Shown: positions 9,144-17,634 of the stretch, piece by piece | How the letters are laid out: every line of letters begins with the position of its first letter | How positions within the stretch are numbered: the stretch's first letter is position 1 | Source of the DNA: an uncultured Stenotrophomonas sp. | Lineage (GTDB): Bacteria; Pseudomonadota; Gammaproteobacteria; Xanthomonadales; Xanthomonadaceae | Length of the DNA: 64,000 nt | Direction: 5' to 3' | NCBI RefSeq assembly: GCF_913778665.1 | Contig: NZ_CAJYVQ010000008.1 | Location: forward strand, 558,001-622,000 | Notes under the pieces: generated by a model | The model's database searches: none | What the model saw: only the letters and a program-made list of their open reading frames with translations | What the model was told of the DNA's origin: nothing | Made by a program: the position numbers and the translations under genes

Positions 9144-9848
9144 ATGGGAACGGCGTTCTACAACATCGCAGGTACGGTCAACACCGCCTTCATCCTGCTG
9201 AGCCTGTTGGGTGTGGGGGCGCAGTTGCGCTTGGTGCGCAACCGTCGGGAGCGTGCGGATGCGACTGACAGCGCCACTGCAGTTCTGTCGCTGAATCAAT
9301 TCACGGTCAGCTTCCTGGCGTACCTGTCCTTCTTCGTCTATGGCTACAGCGTCACGCCGTTCAATCACTTCATTGTCTGGCCACGCTTGCTCGCGTCGGT
9401 GCTGGTCATGGCCATCCTGGTGGAGATCTGGCGCGACCGACGGAATCGCTCCGCCACGACCAGCGTGTTGGCAGCCGCGCTGCTGCTGATCTGCGCGCTG
9501 GCCGGTCTGGCCTGGGGTGATCGTCACGTGGACGAGGGCAGGGGGGTGGCCAGCGCGATGATCGTGGCCATTACTGCCTTGCTGGCGCAGGGCTACACGC
9601 ACCAGATCCTGCTTATCCTGCGCAATGGCCATACCGGTGCTGTATCGCTGCGGATGAGTCAGTTGATCCTGCTGATGGACCTGTCCACGATCGTATTTGC
9701 CTTTGCCATGGGCCTACGGATGGGATGGCCGTTGCTGCTGCTAGCAGTGGTGAGTGGCAGTACCAAGCTGGTCATCCTGTATCTGTTCCGATGGCAGCAG
9801 GGAACGTCCGCCGCAGATCGCCGTCGGCAGCGGGTTCAACCAGCGTAA
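9144..9848 (+). CDS. PQ-loop (SWEET-like) membrane protein inside the prp operon
   Basis: This 234-residue protein is almost all hydrophobic segments, about seven. Two segments look like PQ-loop repeats: GVGAQLRLVRNRR near residue 25, and THQILLILRNGHTGAVSLRM near residue 150, which resembles the second PQ motif with its following SLR. PQ-loop proteins include SemiSWEET/SWEET sugar carriers and lysosomal amino-acid exporters. Position 95 bp after acnD and 31 bp before prpF, same direction, suggests co-expression with propionate catabolism. A small-molecule transport role is inference only; the canonical Pro of the motif is not obvious. ATG 9144 is chosen because the frame upstream is the acnD tail. 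Confidence 0.7.
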   Translation: MGTAFYNIAGTVNTAFILLSLLGVGAQLRLVRNRRERADATDSATAVLSLNQFTVSFLAYLSFFVYGYSVTPFNHFIVWPRLLASVLVMAILVEIWRDRRNRSATTSVLAAALLLICALAGLAWGDRHVDEGRGVASAMIVAITALLAQGYTHQILLILRNGHTGAVSLRMSQLILLMDLSTIVFAFAMGLRMGWPLLLLAVVSGSTKLVILYLFRWQQGTSAADRRRQRVQPA

Positions 9849-9879
9849 AGCGTGCGTTCTTCACATAATCGAGAATTCC

Positions 9880-11064
9880 ATGACCTTCCTCCCCCAACTC
9901 CGTATTCCCGCCACCTACATGCGCGGTGGCACCAGCAAGGGCGTGTTCTTCCGCCTGCAGGACCTGCCCGGAGCGGCGCAGGTGCCGGGTCCCGCGCGCG
10001 ATGCGCTGCTGATGCGGGTGATCGGTTCGCCTGATCCGTATGGCAAGCAGACCGACGGCATGGGCGGTGCCACGTCCAGCACCAGCAAGTGCGTGATCAT
10101 CTCCACCGCTTCGGTGCCCGACCACGACGTGGACTACTTGTACGGCCAGGTGTCGATCGACACCGCCTTCGTCGACTGGAGCGGCAACTGCGGCAATCTC
10201 AGCACTGCGGTGGGCCCGTTCGCGATCGCCAATGGCCTGGTCGATCCGGCCCGAGTGCCGCGCGATGGCCTGTGCACCGTGCGCATCTGGCAGGCCAACA
10301 TCGGCAAGACCATCATCGCCCACGTGCCGATGTGCAATGGCGAAGTGCAGGAGATCGGCGATTTCGAGCTGGACGGCGTGACCTTCCCGGCCGCCGAGAT
10401 CCAGCTCGAGTTCATCGATCCTTCCGACGACGGCGATGCCGGCGCGATGTTCCCGACCGGCAACCTTGTCGATAACCTGGATGTGCCGGGTGTGGGCAGT
10501 TTCGAGGTGACCATGATCACCGCTGGCATCCCGACCATCTTCCTCAACGCCGCCGACCTCGGCTACGCCGGCACCGAGCTGCAGCCGGCGATCAACGAAG
10601 ACAAGGGAGCGCTGGAGCGCTTCGAGAAGATCCGCGCCTACGGCGCCTTGCGCATGGGTCTGATCAAGAACCTGGAAGATGCGGCGACCCGCCAGCACAC
10701 GCCGAAGGTCGCCTTCGTGGCACCGGCGCAGGACTACGTGTCGTCCAGCGGCAAGGCCATCCCGGCCTCGGCCATCGACCTGCACGCGCGTGCGCTGTCG
10801 ATGGGCAAGCTGCACCACGCGATGATGGGCACTGCCGCCGTGGCGATCGGTACCGCTGCGGCGATTCCGGGCACCCTGGTCAATCGCGCGGCCGGTGGTG
10901 GTGAACGCGAAGCGGTGACCTTCGGCCATCCCTCCGGCACGCTGCGCGTGGGCGCGCAGGCCGCGCTCGTTGACAGCCAGTGGACGGTGGCCAAGGCCAT
11001 CATGAGTCGCAGCGCCCGTGTGCTGATGGACGGCAAGGTGCGGGTGCCGGCCGATACGTTGTAA
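9880..11064 (+). CDS. prpF: 2-methylaconitate cis-trans isomerase
   Basis: PrpF isomerises the product of AcnD so that it can be hydrated to 2-methylisocitrate. The 394 residues begin with the diagnostic PATYMRGGTSKGVFF and continue with GGATSSTSKC and CGNLSTAVGPFA. The fold is diaminopimelate-epimerase-like. The frame is open upstream, but ATG 9880 gives the family start. It lies between the PQ-loop gene and prpD. Presence next to acnD is the classical AcnD-PrpF pairing known from Shewanella, Ralstonia and Pseudomonas. Confidence 0.95.
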   Translation: MTFLPQLRIPATYMRGGTSKGVFFRLQDLPGAAQVPGPARDALLMRVIGSPDPYGKQTDGMGGATSSTSKCVIISTASVPDHDVDYLYGQVSIDTAFVDWSGNCGNLSTAVGPFAIANGLVDPARVPRDGLCTVRIWQANIGKTIIAHVPMCNGEVQEIGDFELDGVTFPAAEIQLEFIDPSDDGDAGAMFPTGNLVDNLDVPGVGSFEVTMITAGIPTIFLNAADLGYAGTELQPAINEDKGALERFEKIRAYGALRMGLIKNLEDAATRQHTPKVAFVAPAQDYVSSSGKAIPASAIDLHARALSMGKLHHAMMGTAAVAIGTAAAIPGTLVNRAAGGGEREAVTFGHPSGTLRVGAQAALVDSQWTVAKAIMSRSARVLMDGKVRVPADTL

Positions 11065-11116
11065 GGCAGGTTCATTGCAATAGCGCCAGGCCATGCCCGG
11101 CGCTACCGGAGAACAC

Positions 11117-12580
11117 ATGATGTCCGACAGCCACAGCCCATCCAACGAGCGTGCAGCGTGGGATGCGCTGCTGGTGGACATCGTCGACTACGTACGCGAC
11201 GCCCGCATCGACTCACCGCTGGCGTTCCAGACCGCACACCATTGCCTGCTCGACACCTTCGGTTGCGGGCTGGAGGCGCTGTCCTTCCCGGCCTGCAGCA
11301 AGTTGCTCGGGCCGCTGGTGCCGGGCATCAGCATGGTCAATGGCGCGCGCGTGCCCGGCACGCATTACGTGCTGGACCCTGTGCAGGCCGCCTTCAACAT
11401 CGGCGCGATGGTGCGCTGGCTCGATTTCAACGACACCTGGCTGGCGGCCGAATGGGGCCATCCTTCGGACAATCTTGGTGGCATCCTCGCCGTCTGCGAC
11501 TGGCTGGGGCGCAATGCCCAGGCCCTGCGTCGCCCGCCGCCGACGCTGCACGATGTGCTGCTGGCGATGATCAAGGCGCACGAGATCCAGGGCGTGCTGG
11601 CGCTGCAGAATTCCTTCAACCGGGTCGGGCTGGACCACGTGGTGCTGGTCAAGGTCGCAACCACCGCGGTGGTCTCGCAGCTGCTCGGTCTGGATCGCGA
11701 GCGCATGCTCAATGCGTTGTCACTGGCCTGGGTCGATGGCCAGGCGCTGCGCACCTACCGGCACGCGCCGAACACCGGTTCGCGCAAGAGCTGGGCCGCC
11801 GGTGATGCGACCAGTCGAGGCGTGCGCCTGGCGCTGATGGCGGCCAGCGGCGAGATGGGCTATCCCAGCGTATTGAGTGCACCGACCTGGGGTTTCGAGG
11901 CCGTGTCCATGCACGGCCAGGCGTTGACGCTGGGGCGGCCGCTGGGCAGCTACGTGATGGAGAACGTACTGTTCAAGATCAGCTATCCGGCCGAGTTCCA
12001 TGGCCAGACTGCGGTGGAGGCGGCGATCACGCTGCACCAGCAGCTGCGCGCGATGGGGCGGCGGGTCGAAGACATCGCGCATATCGCGATCCGGACCCAG
12101 GAAGCCTGCATCCGCATCATCGACAAGCAGGGCCCGCTGCACAACCCGGCCGACCGCGACCACTGCGTGCAGTACATGGTCGCCATCGCGCTGCTGCATG
12201 GGCGGTTGACGGCCGAGGACTACGAGGAGGACGTCGCCGCCGACCCGCGCATCGATGCCCTGCGCGCGAAGATGGCCTGTCATGAGGATCCGCAGCTCAG
12301 CGCCGATTACCTGGACCCGGACAAGCGCAGCATCGCCAACGGCCTGAGCGTGCGCTTCAGCGACGGTACTGAGCTGCCCGAGGTACTGGTGGAATACCCG
12401 CTGGGCCACGCGCGCCGACGTGAGGAGGGCATTCCGTTGCTGATGGACAAGTTCCGCCGGCACCTGGCCCACCGCTTCCCGACCACCCAGCAGCAGCGCA
12501 TCCTGGCCGCATCGCTGGACCCCGTGAAGCTCGCCGCCATGCCGGTGCCCGACTATGTGGACCTGTATCTGCCAGGGTAG
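11117..12580 (+). CDS. prpD: 2-methylcitrate dehydratase (PrpD, iron-independent)
   Basis: PrpD dehydrates 2-methylcitrate without an Fe-S cluster. The 487-residue product has MmgE/PrpD family blocks: [33 protein letters not shown] and [19 protein letters not shown] at 11108-11111 serves ATG 11117 or the adjacent ATG 11120. It closes the operon 52 bp after prpF. With acnD-prpF present, the dehydration step is encoded twice, as also seen in pseudomonads. Confidence 0.94.
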   Translation: MMSDSHSPSNERAAWDALLVDIVDYVRDARIDSPLAFQTAHHCLLDTFGCGLEALSFPACSKLLGPLVPGISMVNGARVPGTHYVLDPVQAAFNIGAMVRWLDFNDTWLAAEWGHPSDNLGGILAVCDWLGRNAQALRRPPPTLHDVLLAMIKAHEIQGVLALQNSFNRVGLDHVVLVKVATTAVVSQLLGLDRERMLNALSLAWVDGQALRTYRHAPNTGSRKSWAAGDATSRGVRLALMAASGEMGYPSVLSAPTWGFEAVSMHGQALTLGRPLGSYVMENVLFKISYPAEFHGQTAVEAAITLHQQLRAMGRRVEDIAHIAIRTQEACIRIIDKQGPLHNPADRDHCVQYMVAIALLHGRLTAEDYEEDVAADPRIDALRAKMACHEDPQLSADYLDPDKRSIANGLSVRFSDGTELPEVLVEYPLGHARRREEGIPLLMDKFRRHLAHRFPTTQQQRILAASLDPVKLAAMPVPDYVDLYLPG

Positions 12581-12620
12581 GGGGGGCTGGCCAGCGGCCG
12601 GCACTACCCGACTGCCGGGG

Positions 12621-12651
12621 CGTCAACACCTTGACGCGGCGCGCCTATAAT
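12621..12651 (+). promoter_or_regulatory. Candidate sigma70 promoter with inverted repeat before the A2M gene
   Basis: A consensus -10 TATAAT lies at 12646-12651. TCAACA at 12623-12628, 17 bp upstream, is a weak -35. A 7-bp inverted repeat, GCGTCAA-CACC-TTGACGC (12620-12637), overlaps the -35 and spacer and could be an operator. The alternative -35, TTGACG, is only 9 bp from the -10 and cannot serve. Confidence 0.5.
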
Positions 12652-12677
12652 GACCCCCTCGATCAAGGAGTGACGAC

Positions 12678-15600
12678 ATGAGCGGTCCGGCGCGGCGGAA
12701 GCGGTGGGGATGGGCGGCGGCGGTACTGGCAGGAGGCCTGTTGCTGGGCCTGGTCGGCTGCCGCAACGACAGCGGGCAGTTGCCCAAGGCCAGCGGTGAA
12801 GCCATCACCACCAAGGCCGAGCAGGTGAAGGAGTTCACCCTGCTGCGTGCCTACCCGGACCAGAAGAATGACGGCCTGTCGCTGGCGCTGGAGTTCTCGC
12901 GCCCGTTGGTCGGCACCCAGGATTTCGACACACTGGTGCGCTTCGAAGAGAAGGTCGGCACCGATGACAGCAGCTGGACCCTGTCCGATGACGGCCTGAC
13001 CCTCCGTTACCCGTTCGTCGAGGCCGGCAAGGAGTTCAGTCTTGTGGTCTCGGCCGACCTGCTGGCCGCCGATGGCAGCCGCCTGGGCAAGGAGCTGAAG
13101 CAGAAGGTGTTCAGCGGCGAGTTGAAGCCGGTGGTCGGTTTCGCTTCGCAGGGCAGCGTGCTGCCGGCCAAGGACAGCCGAGGCCTGCCGGTGGTGTCGG
13201 TGAACGTGCCCGAGGTCGACGTCGAGTTCCTGCGCGTGCGCGAGAAGGACCTGCCAACTTTCTTCAGCCAGTACCAGCGCGGCGGCCGCCGCGGCAGCTG
13301 GGAACTGAGCAGCGACTACGAGCGCAGCCCGATCAACAAGCTGGCCGAGCCGGTCTACGTCAACCGCTTCATCCTTGGCGGCAAGCAGAACGAGCGGGTG
13401 CTGACCTACCTGCCGACCCAGGACATCAAGGAGCTGCAGGAGCCGGGACTGTACTTCGCCCTGCTCAAGCGCACTGGTGACTATGAGGGCGAGTTCGATA
13501 CCGCGTTCTTCTCGGTCAGCGACATCGGCCTGCATACCCGTGCCTACAAGGACAAGCTGTTCGTGCACACCGCCGGCCTGAAGGACGGTGCGCCGCTGAA
13601 GGGTATCGACCTGCGCGTGCTCGATGCCAAAGGCGAGGTGGTACTGAAGGGCAGTACCGACGGCAACGGCAATGCGTTGCTGAACTACACCCTGGATGCC
13701 ACCCACGTGCTGGTTGCCAGCAGTGGCAAGGACACCAGCTTCCTGCCGTTCAACCAGCCGGCGCTGGACCTGAGCGAATTCGCCGTGGCCGGCCGTGACA
13801 ACGCGTGGTTCGATGTCTACGCCTGGTCCGGCCGCGACCTGTACCGCCCAGGCGAGACCGTGCGCCTGTCCGCGCTGCTGCGCGACAACGACGGCAAGCC
13901 GGTCAAGGCGCAACCGGTGTTCCTGCGCCTGAAGCAGCCTGACGGCAAGACCTTCCGCGAGACCCGCCTGCAGCCGGGCGAGCAGGGCTATATCAACTTC
14001 GAGCAGGTCATCCCCGCCGAGGCGCCGACCGGGCGTTGGCAGGTCGAGTTCCGTACCGACCCGGCCAGCAAGGAAGCGATCCAGGGCATGACCCTGCGCA
14101 TCGAGGAGTTCCTGCCCGAGCGCATGAAGCTGGACCTGGACAGTGCGCAGAAGACGCTGAAGCCGGGCGAGGAACTGCGCCTGCAGGCCAATGGCGCCTA
14201 TCTGTATGGTGCGCCGGCCGATGGCAACCGCTTCACCGCGCGCATGGCGGTGGCTGCCGAGCAACAGCCGGTGGAGGGCCTGCCGGGCTACTTCTTCGGC
14301 GACCCGACCCTGCAGCTGCCGCGCGAAGCCAAGGACGTGATCGATACCACGCTGCCGGCCAACGGCCAGCTGCGCGAGGACGTAGCGTTGCCAGAAGAGG
14401 CGGCCAAGGCCAAGGCACCGATTGCCGTGGTGCTGTCCGGCAGCCTGTACGAGACGGGCGGCCGTACGGTCACCCGCACCTTGAAGCGGGTGATGTGGCC
14501 GGCCAATGCGCTGGTGGGCGTGCGCCCGCTGTTCAATCCCGAAGATGGCGCCGATGCCAACGGCAATGCGCGCTTCGAGCTGATGCGCGTGGACGCGGTG
14601 GGCAAGCCGCAGCCGGCCAAGGGCCTGAAGATCACCCTGGTGCGCGAGCTGCGCGACTACCACTGGACCTTCAACGACAACCGCTGGGACTACGACTTCA
14701 CCCGCCGTTTCGAGAACAAGGAAACCCGCACCGTCGATGCCGGCAGCAGCGCGGTCGCCTTTGACTTCCCGGTGGAGTGGGGCGAGTACCGGGTGGACGT
14801 GTTCGATCCGTCCACCGGCCTGACCAGCCGTTACCCGTTCCGTGCCGGTTGGAGCTGGGGTGATGACAACCGGGGCCTGGATGCACGCCCGGACAAGGTC
14901 AAGCTGGGCCTGGACAAGACCGGCTACAAGGCAGGCGACACGCTCGAGGTGACGGTGACCCCGCCGCACGCCGGCAAGGGCATTCTGATGGTCGAGACCG
15001 ACCGCATGCTGTACGTGCAGGACATCGACGCCAAGCCGGGTTCGACCTTCAAGATCCCGGTCACCGCCGACTGGGAGCGCCACGACGTCTACATCACCGC
15101 GCTGGTATTCCGTGGCGGCAGCGCGCCGAGCAAGATCACCCCGGCCCGTGCCGTGGGCGTGGTGCACGTTCCGATGGACCGCAAGGGCCGCACCGTGGCG
15201 GTCGGCCTGGCGGCGCCCAGGCAGATGCGCCCGGAGCAGGACCTGCCGGTGACCGTCAGTGCGCCGCAGCTGGCCGGCAAGACCGCGCACGTCACCGTTT
15301 CGGCCGTGGACGTGGGCATCCTCAACATCACCCGCTTCCCGGTGCCCGATGCCGGCGCGCACTTTTTCGCCCAGCGTCGCCTCGGCATCGATGCCTACGA
15401 CATCTACAGCCGTGTGATCGAGAGTTTCGACGGCGGCGCCGGCAAGCTGAAGTTCGGTGGCGACATGGCGCTGCAGGCATTGCCGCAGGCCAAGCGCCCG
15501 ACCGCGCGCGTGCAGACCGTGGACCTGTTTTCCGGCCCGGTGCAGCTTGACGCCAAGGGCATTGCCCGCATCCGCCTGAAGGTGCCGGACTTCAACGGCA

Positions 15601-17585
15601 CGCTGCGCGTGTCGGCGCTGGTCTACAGCGATGACCAGTACGGCAAGCGTGACGTGGAAACCGTGGTGCGCGCGCCGATCCTGGCCGAAGCCAGCATGCC
15701 GCGCGTGCTGGCCCCGGGCGACCGCAGCACGGTGACCCTGGACGTGCAGAACTTCACTGGCAAGCCGGGCCAGTTCAACGTGAAGGTGGAAAGCGAGGGT
15801 CCGCTGAGCCTGGGCGAGGGCAGCCGCAGCGTGCAATTGAATGCCGATGCCAAGACCACGCTGAGCTTCCCGTTGTCCGCACGCGAGGGCCACAGCGTGG
15901 CCAAGGTGAGGGTGCGCGTGGACGGCAACGGCTTCAAGGCCGATCGCCGCTACGACCTGCCGGTGCGTGCGGCGTGGCCGCAGGTGCTGCGTTCGCAGGT
16001 GCGCACGCTCGACCCGCTGGCCGCGGTCAGCCTCGACAACAGCGTGACCGAGGGCCTGATGGCCGAGTCGGTGAACGCGCGCCTGCTGGTCAGCCCGTTG
16101 CCGCCGATTCCGTTCGCCAGTGCACTGCAGGGCGCGTTGAACTATCCGTATGGATGTGCCGAGCAGACCACCAGCAAGGGCTACGCTGCGCTGATCCTGG
16201 ACCAGGCCACCTCGTCGATGCTCGGCGCCGATGGGCTGGATGCCAAGACCCGGCGGGAGCGCATGGAAGGCGCATTCGGCCGCCTGGCATCGATGCAGGT
16301 GGCCAACGGCAACTTCTCCATGTGGGGTGACGACGGCTACGTGAACCCGTGGCTGACCCCGTACATCACCGAGTTCCTGCTCGATGCCAAGGATGCCGGT
16401 TTCGCGGTGCCTGACAATGTCCTGCAGAAGGCGCTCAACCGCCTGAGCGAGGACCTGCTGTCCGGTGGCAACCCGTTCTACGGCCAGGACGACCGCGAGA
16501 AGCTGAAGTTCGCCAACCAGGCCTACTCGGGCTATGTGCTGGCGCGGGTCAACCGCGCACCGCTGGGCACCCTGCGCACGCTGTACGACAACGAGCGCAG
16601 CAAGGCGGTCGGTGGCCTGTCGCTGGTCCATCTGGGCGTGGCGCTGTCGCTGCAGGGCGATGCCAAGCGTGGCCAGGCGGCGTTGGCGGCAGCCTTCGCC
16701 AAGTCCAGCAGCGAGCGTCCGTCGTACTTCGGCGACTACGGCAGCGCGATCCGCGATGATGCGCTGATGATCGCGCTGACGCACGAGAACAAGCTGGCCA
16801 AGCCGGCCTGGGACGCGCGCGCGGTCGATCTCGGTCGCGGCCTGGATGCGCGCCGCAATGCGGGCTGGATGTGGCTGAGCACGCAGGAGCAGGTAGCCAT
16901 CGCCCGCCTCGGCAAGGCACTCGCCGCCAACCAGAAGGCGCTGGTGGCCGGTGAACTGGTGATCGGTGGCAGCACCGAAGCGATCGGCGAGCGCAAGCTG
17001 TTCGGCCGCAACTTCAGTGCCAGCGAACTGGCCAGCGGCGTGCGCTTCACCCCCCAGGGCCAGCCGCCAATGTTTGCCAGCATCGACGTGGCCGGCATCC
17101 CGCGCAGCGCACCGGCGCCGGACAACAGCGTGCTGGGTGTTGAACGCAGCTACTTCGGCACCGATGGCAAGCCGTGGACGCCGCGCCCGCTGAAGGAAGG
17201 CGAAGCGTTGATCGTGCGCGTCACCGTCACTGCCGACACCACAATGCCGGATGCGCTGCTGACCGACCTGCTGCCGGCGGGCCTGGAGATCGAGAACTTC
17301 AACCTCGGTGATGCCAAGCAGTGGGCCGACGTAGTGGTTGATGGCATCACCATCAGCGACCGCAGTGAAGCGGCCGATACCAAGCACGAAGAGTTCCGCG
17401 ACGATCGCTACGTGGCCGCGCTGAAGCTGTCGCGTGGCAGCAAGGCCAACGTGTTCTACCTGGTGCGTGCGGTGACCCCGGGGACCTACTCGGTGCCGCC
17501 GCCGCTGGTGGAGGACATGTACCGGCCGCAGCTGCGTGGCGTTGGCCGCAGCAACCCGACCACGATCACGGTGGTGCAGCCGTGA
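12678..17585 (+). CDS. Bacterial alpha-2-macroglobulin lipoprotein (YfhM type)
   Basis: This large periplasmic protease trap is anchored as a lipoprotein. The signal peptide ends in lipobox LVGC with Cys28. A run of macroglobulin-type domains follows over 1635 residues, the normal length for type I bacterial A2M (E. coli YfhM is about 1650). The thioester motif CAEQ is intact, Cys1160 to Gln1163, so covalent trapping of attacking proteases should be possible. The next gene, 49 bp downstream, encodes PBP1C. This conserved pairing is thought to protect and repair the cell wall after a breach. A TATAAT box lies 27 bp before the start. The full-length frame on the opposite strand is only composition. 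Confidence 0.95.
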   Translation: MSGPARRKRWGWAAAVLAGGLLLGLVGCRNDSGQLPKASGEAITTKAEQVKEFTLLRAYPDQKNDGLSLALEFSRPLVGTQDFDTLVRFEEKVGTDDSSWTLSDDGLTLRYPFVEAGKEFSLVVSADLLAADGSRLGKELKQKVFSGELKPVVGFASQGSVLPAKDSRGLPVVSVNVPEVDVEFLRVREKDLPTFFSQYQRGGRRGSWELSSDYERSPINKLAEPVYVNRFILGGKQNERVLTYLPTQDIKELQEPGLYFALLKRTGDYEGEFDTAFFSVSDIGLHTRAYKDKLFVHTAGLKDGAPLKGIDLRVLDAKGEVVLKGSTDGNGNALLNYTLDATHVLVASSGKDTSFLPFNQPALDLSEFAVAGRDNAWFDVYAWSGRDLYRPGETVRLSALLRDNDGKPVKAQPVFLRLKQPDGKTFRETRLQPGEQGYINFEQVIPAEAPTGRWQVEFRTDPASKEAIQGMTLRIEEFLPERMKLDLDSAQKTLKPGEELRLQANGAYLYGAPADGNRFTARMAVAAEQQPVEGLPGYFFGDPTLQLPREAKDVIDTTLPANGQLREDVALPEEAAKAKAPIAVVLSGSLYETGGRTVTRTLKRVMWPANALVGVRPLFNPEDGADANGNARFELMRVDAVGKPQPAKGLKITLVRELRDYHWTFNDNRWDYDFTRRFENKETRTVDAGSSAVAFDFPVEWGEYRVDVFDPSTGLTSRYPFRAGWSWGDDNRGLDARPDKVKLGLDKTGYKAGDTLEVTVTPPHAGKGILMVETDRMLYVQDIDAKPGSTFKIPVTADWERHDVYITALVFRGGSAPSKITPARAVGVVHVPMDRKGRTVAVGLAAPRQMRPEQDLPVTVSAPQLAGKTAHVTVSAVDVGILNITRFPVPDAGAHFFAQRRLGIDAYDIYSRVIESFDGGAGKLKFGGDMALQALPQAKRPTARVQTVDLFSGPVQLDAKGIARIRLKVPDFNGTLRVSALVYSDDQYGKRDVETVVRAPILAEASMPRVLAPGDRSTVTLDVQNFTGKPGQFNVKVESEGPLSLGEGSRSVQLNADAKTTLSFPLSAREGHSVAKVRVRVDGNGFKADRRYDLPVRAAWPQVLRSQVRTLDPLAAVSLDNSVTEGLMAESVNARLLVSPLPPIPFASALQGALNYPYGCAEQTTSKGYAALILDQATSSMLGADGLDAKTRRERMEGAFGRLASMQVANGNFSMWGDDGYVNPWLTPYITEFLLDAKDAGFAVPDNVLQKALNRLSEDLLSGGNPFYGQDDREKLKFANQAYSGYVLARVNRAPLGTLRTLYDNERSKAVGGLSLVHLGVALSLQGDAKRGQAALAAAFAKSSSERPSYFGDYGSAIRDDALMIALTHENKLAKPAWDARAVDLGRGLDARRNAGWMWLSTQEQVAIARLGKALAANQKALVAGELVIGGSTEAIGERKLFGRNFSASELASGVRFTPQGQPPMFASIDVAGIPRSAPAPDNSVLGVERSYFGTDGKPWTPRPLKEGEALIVRVTVTADTTMPDALLTDLLPAGLEIENFNLGDAKQWADVVVDGITISDRSEAADTKHEEFRDDRYVAALKLSRGSKANVFYLVRAVTPGTYSVPPPLVEDMYRPQLRGVGRSNPTTITVVQP

Positions 17586-17634
17586 TCGCACGGATGGGCC
17601 GCGACGGCGCGGCCCGTCCTGCGGGCAATGTGCA

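Noticed and set aside
12631..12651. TTGACG plus TATAAT as a standard promoter
   Set aside because: The two hexamers are only 9 bp apart, too close for sigma70; the weaker TCAACA at 17 bp is used instead.
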